Origin: JBBQUN01 sp963717115
GTDB taxonomy: Bacteria; Actinomycetota; Acidimicrobiia; Acidimicrobiales; SZUA-35
Assembly (NCBI GenBank): GCA_963717115.1
Contig: CAVQVO010000017.1
Location: 310,001 to 374,000 of the forward strand
Length of the DNA: 64,000 bases
Direction: 5' to 3'
A program made the position numbers and the translations under genes. The notes under the pieces are model-generated. The model ran no database searches and was not told the origin of the DNA. It saw only the letters and a list, made by a program, of their open reading frames with translations. Below are positions 62,475 to 64,000 of the stretch, one piece after another; position 1 is the stretch's first letter, and every line of letters starts with the position of its first letter.

Positions 62475-63064
62475 CGAAGCGATCAGACGACGTCGAGCGT
62501 CGACTGGAGGACCTCTTCGCCTCGATCAGTCCCGAGCCGATGTCGTTCGAACCCGACCTGCGGGTCCGGCCGTCGCCACGGATTCCGCCGGCCTGGCGAG
62601 TGACCGTCGCTGCCGCCGCAGCAGTGACGATGTTCGGACTCGTCGCGATCCTTTCTTCGGGGCCGGCGGCGATCGACATCGCCGCCGATTCTCCGTCCGT
62701 GGCTCCGGTGCGGGGTTTCGACGCAGCGGTATCGATGCTGTGCGTCGAACTCGACCGGTCGCGAAATGGTGTGGAGCCACTCTTTCGGACCACTGACGCC
62801 TATCGGGTCGTCGTCGAGGAGCGCCGCCTCGCGCTGGCGGTGTTGCTCGAGTCCTTGCTCGCCCTGACGCCACCGGCGGAATCGCCCGACCTCCCGTTCG
62901 CCGTGGCCGCCGACCTCCGCCGTCCGAACGAGCTGCTCGATGACGTCGAACGGGCTGCCGTCGCTGGTGATCTGGACCGAGCCGCCGAGACGTGGACGCT
63001 GGTCGATCCTGCGATCGATGCGGTCGTTCGCGACCTCGGAGACCACGGAGCGGAATCATGTTGA
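62471..63064 (+). CDS. Single-pass membrane protein, putative anti-sigma factor, cassette copy 2
   Basis: A 197-residue protein: cytoplasmic N-terminus (about 1-42: DDVERRLEDLFASISPEPMS), one helix (VTVAAAAAVTMFGLVAILSS) and an extracytoplasmic helical domain with YRVVVEERRLALAVLLESLL and DLDRAAETWTLVDPAIDAVV. It has one Cys in MLCVEL and a terminal Cys. Same size, topology and gene position as 2754-3359. No zinc motif. Coupled to the sigma gene by ATGA. Function as anti-sigma factor is inferred. Confidence 0.65.
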   Translation: MTKRSDDVERRLEDLFASISPEPMSFEPDLRVRPSPRIPPAWRVTVAAAAAVTMFGLVAILSSGPAAIDIAADSPSVAPVRGFDAAVSMLCVELDRSRNGVEPLFRTTDAYRVVVEERRLALAVLLESLLALTPPAESPDLPFAVAADLRRPNELLDDVERAAVAGDLDRAAETWTLVDPAIDAVVRDLGDHGAESC

Positions 63065-63080
63065 CGAAGGGGAGCGACTG

Positions 63081-64000
63081 ATGCGATCGACCAGGTGGGA
63101 AACCCGGAGTGCGCGCTCGATGGGCGTCGCTTGCATCGTTGGGCTGACGGCCTGTGGTGGAAGCTCGTCCCAACCGACCGCCGATGCGGCCGGCAGTCCC
63201 ATCCCCTGCGCCGCGATCATGAACGCAGAGGATGAGAGCGTTGAAACGGTCGAGCTGAGTATCCAATGGACTGGCCCATGGGATGACCTCGGCGGTCCGG
63301 CGCTGCTCGAGACCTACAGCACCCATGACCCCTCCGTTGCGGTGAAGGTCCTCCCCGCCGTCGTGTCGGCCGAGTCGGTGTCGGCCCTGAGCGGTCAGGT
63401 GCCACCGGTGCTCGCCCGGGTCCCCATCGACGCCGTCGGAGCGCTCGCAGCCGCGGAACTGATCCGACCATTCGACCCATGCGTCGCTGGTGTCGTCGAG
63501 ACCCAGGCCCTACCGGCGCAGGAAGTCGGCCTGCTCGGCGGTGATCGCTACGCAATCGTCGGCAACCTCGACGTCAAGGTCATGCTGTTCGATCGTGAGG
63601 TGTTCAGGCGGGCAGGGCTCGACCCGTCCGAGCCACCGGCCACGATGACCGAGTTGTACGACGCAGGGCGAACCATCCGCGACGAGTTGGGGATCGAACG
63701 CCCGATCGCAGGCCTGAGTGCGGTCATCAGCGTCTGGGATCATGACGAACTCGGTGGCGACCTTCCCGATGGAGCGGTGACTTGGCTGGAGATGCAGCTC
63801 GAGGGGCTCCTGCTCGCGACCGACGAGACCTCGCCGTTCCCGCCACTCGGGGATGGTGCCGCCGCAGTCCAGATCGTCAATCAATCCGAGCTGTGGAGCT
63901 ACGCCTTCGCGCTGGCCGCAGGTCAGTCTCCTCGGGCCGATCTCGGCGTGGCCCCCGTACCCGGTTCGGTCGGCCCCTTCGTGCCGATCGGCCGAGAGGT
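63081..64000 (+). CDS. Extracellular solute-binding lipoprotein, cassette copy 2 (3' truncated by window)
   Basis: Open from ATG 63081 to the window end (306 codons). Signal peptide with lipobox GVACIVGLTAC followed by GGSSS. Mature part: SIQWTGPWDDLGGPALLETY, VPPVLARVPIDAVGALAAAE, NLDVKVMLFDREVFRRAGLD and TMTELYDAGRTIRDELGIER, matching family 1 solute-binding proteins and, in order, the lipoprotein at 3374. GAAGGGGAGCG precedes the ATG. Third gene of the duplicated cassette. Confidence 0.75.
   Translation, partial: MRSTRWETRSARSMGVACIVGLTACGGSSSQPTADAAGSPIPCAAIMNAEDESVETVELSIQWTGPWDDLGGPALLETYSTHDPSVAVKVLPAVVSAESVSALSGQVPPVLARVPIDAVGALAAAELIRPFDPCVAGVVETQALPAQEVGLLGGDRYAIVGNLDVKVMLFDREVFRRAGLDPSEPPATMTELYDAGRTIRDELGIERPIAGLSAVISVWDHDELGGDLPDGAVTWLEMQLEGLLLATDETSPFPPLGDGAAAVQIVNQSELWSYAFALAAGQSPRADLGVAPVPGSVGPFVPIGRE

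Noticed and set aside
1..64000. CRISPR arrays, rRNA genes, insertion sequences with transposases
   Set aside because: No regularly spaced repeats, rRNA signatures or transposase motifs were seen; the only mobile-element traces are the integrase start and tRNA repeats.

Overview
The window is high-GC actinobacterial DNA. Its gene content fits a free-living Acidimicrobiia-type organism (Ilumatobacter-like, by inference only): many ECF sigma factors, large MalT-like LuxR regulators, F420-type LLM oxidoreductase, WS/DGAT-like protein, DinB/mycothiol-isomerase-fold proteins, SCO6745-family protein, many SRPBCC proteins, and start codons that sit 6-8 nt behind a TANNNT -10 box (leaderless mRNAs). 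No rRNA, intact tRNA or CRISPR was seen.

Layout. 1-1.3 kb is a gene graveyard (DUF418 tail, PIN toxin, integrase start) beside a tRNA 3'-end repeat. The same repeat recurs at 6.2 kb, so 0.74-6.27 kb looks like the relic of a tRNA-targeted integrated element carrying an SRPBCC/ferredoxin pair, an ECF sigma/membrane protein/solute-binding lipoprotein cassette and a PadR/membrane pair. 7.9-13.6 kb is a tightly overlapping minus-strand operon headed by a GrdB-like reductase with a TGA in a UxxC motif. 13.7-17.2 kb holds a beta-propeller lipoprotein, an AraC regulator and an MBL hydrolase. 17.2-28.6 kb contains two copies of one divergent module: a MalT-type LuxR regulator facing a tiny conserved protein plus a membrane/ABC or oxidoreductase operon. 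The two copies share an identical 18-bp palindrome at the same distance from the small-protein start. 28.8-32 kb has an ArsR/SRPBCC operon and an ECF42-like/DGPF pair. 32.5-41.8 kb has a nucleotidyltransferase-APH fusion, an HTH-AAA-TPR regulator, LysE and a two-component system. 41.8-46.4 kb has a UGSC selenoprotein and a decayed relative. 46.4-52.1 kb is a two-component system divergent from a MacB/FtsX-type ABC system. 52.2-61.7 kb is intact housekeeping/accessory genes (YkgJ, LLM, ECF/anti-sigma, nitroreductase, CopCD, WS/DGAT-like, lipase). 61.9-64 kb is a second copy of the ECF/membrane protein/solute-binding lipoprotein cassette, running off the window end.

Two candidate undescribed systems stand out: the duplicated LuxR/palindrome/small-protein module and the duplicated ECF sigma/single-TM protein/solute-binding lipoprotein cassette. 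Two independent TGA codons in redox motifs, each followed after exactly 11 nt by a hairpin, argue that selenocysteine is used. A caveat affects the whole annotation: about 25-30 reading-frame breaks are present, clustered in certain genes. Some may be assembly indels and others real decay; sequence alone cannot decide.
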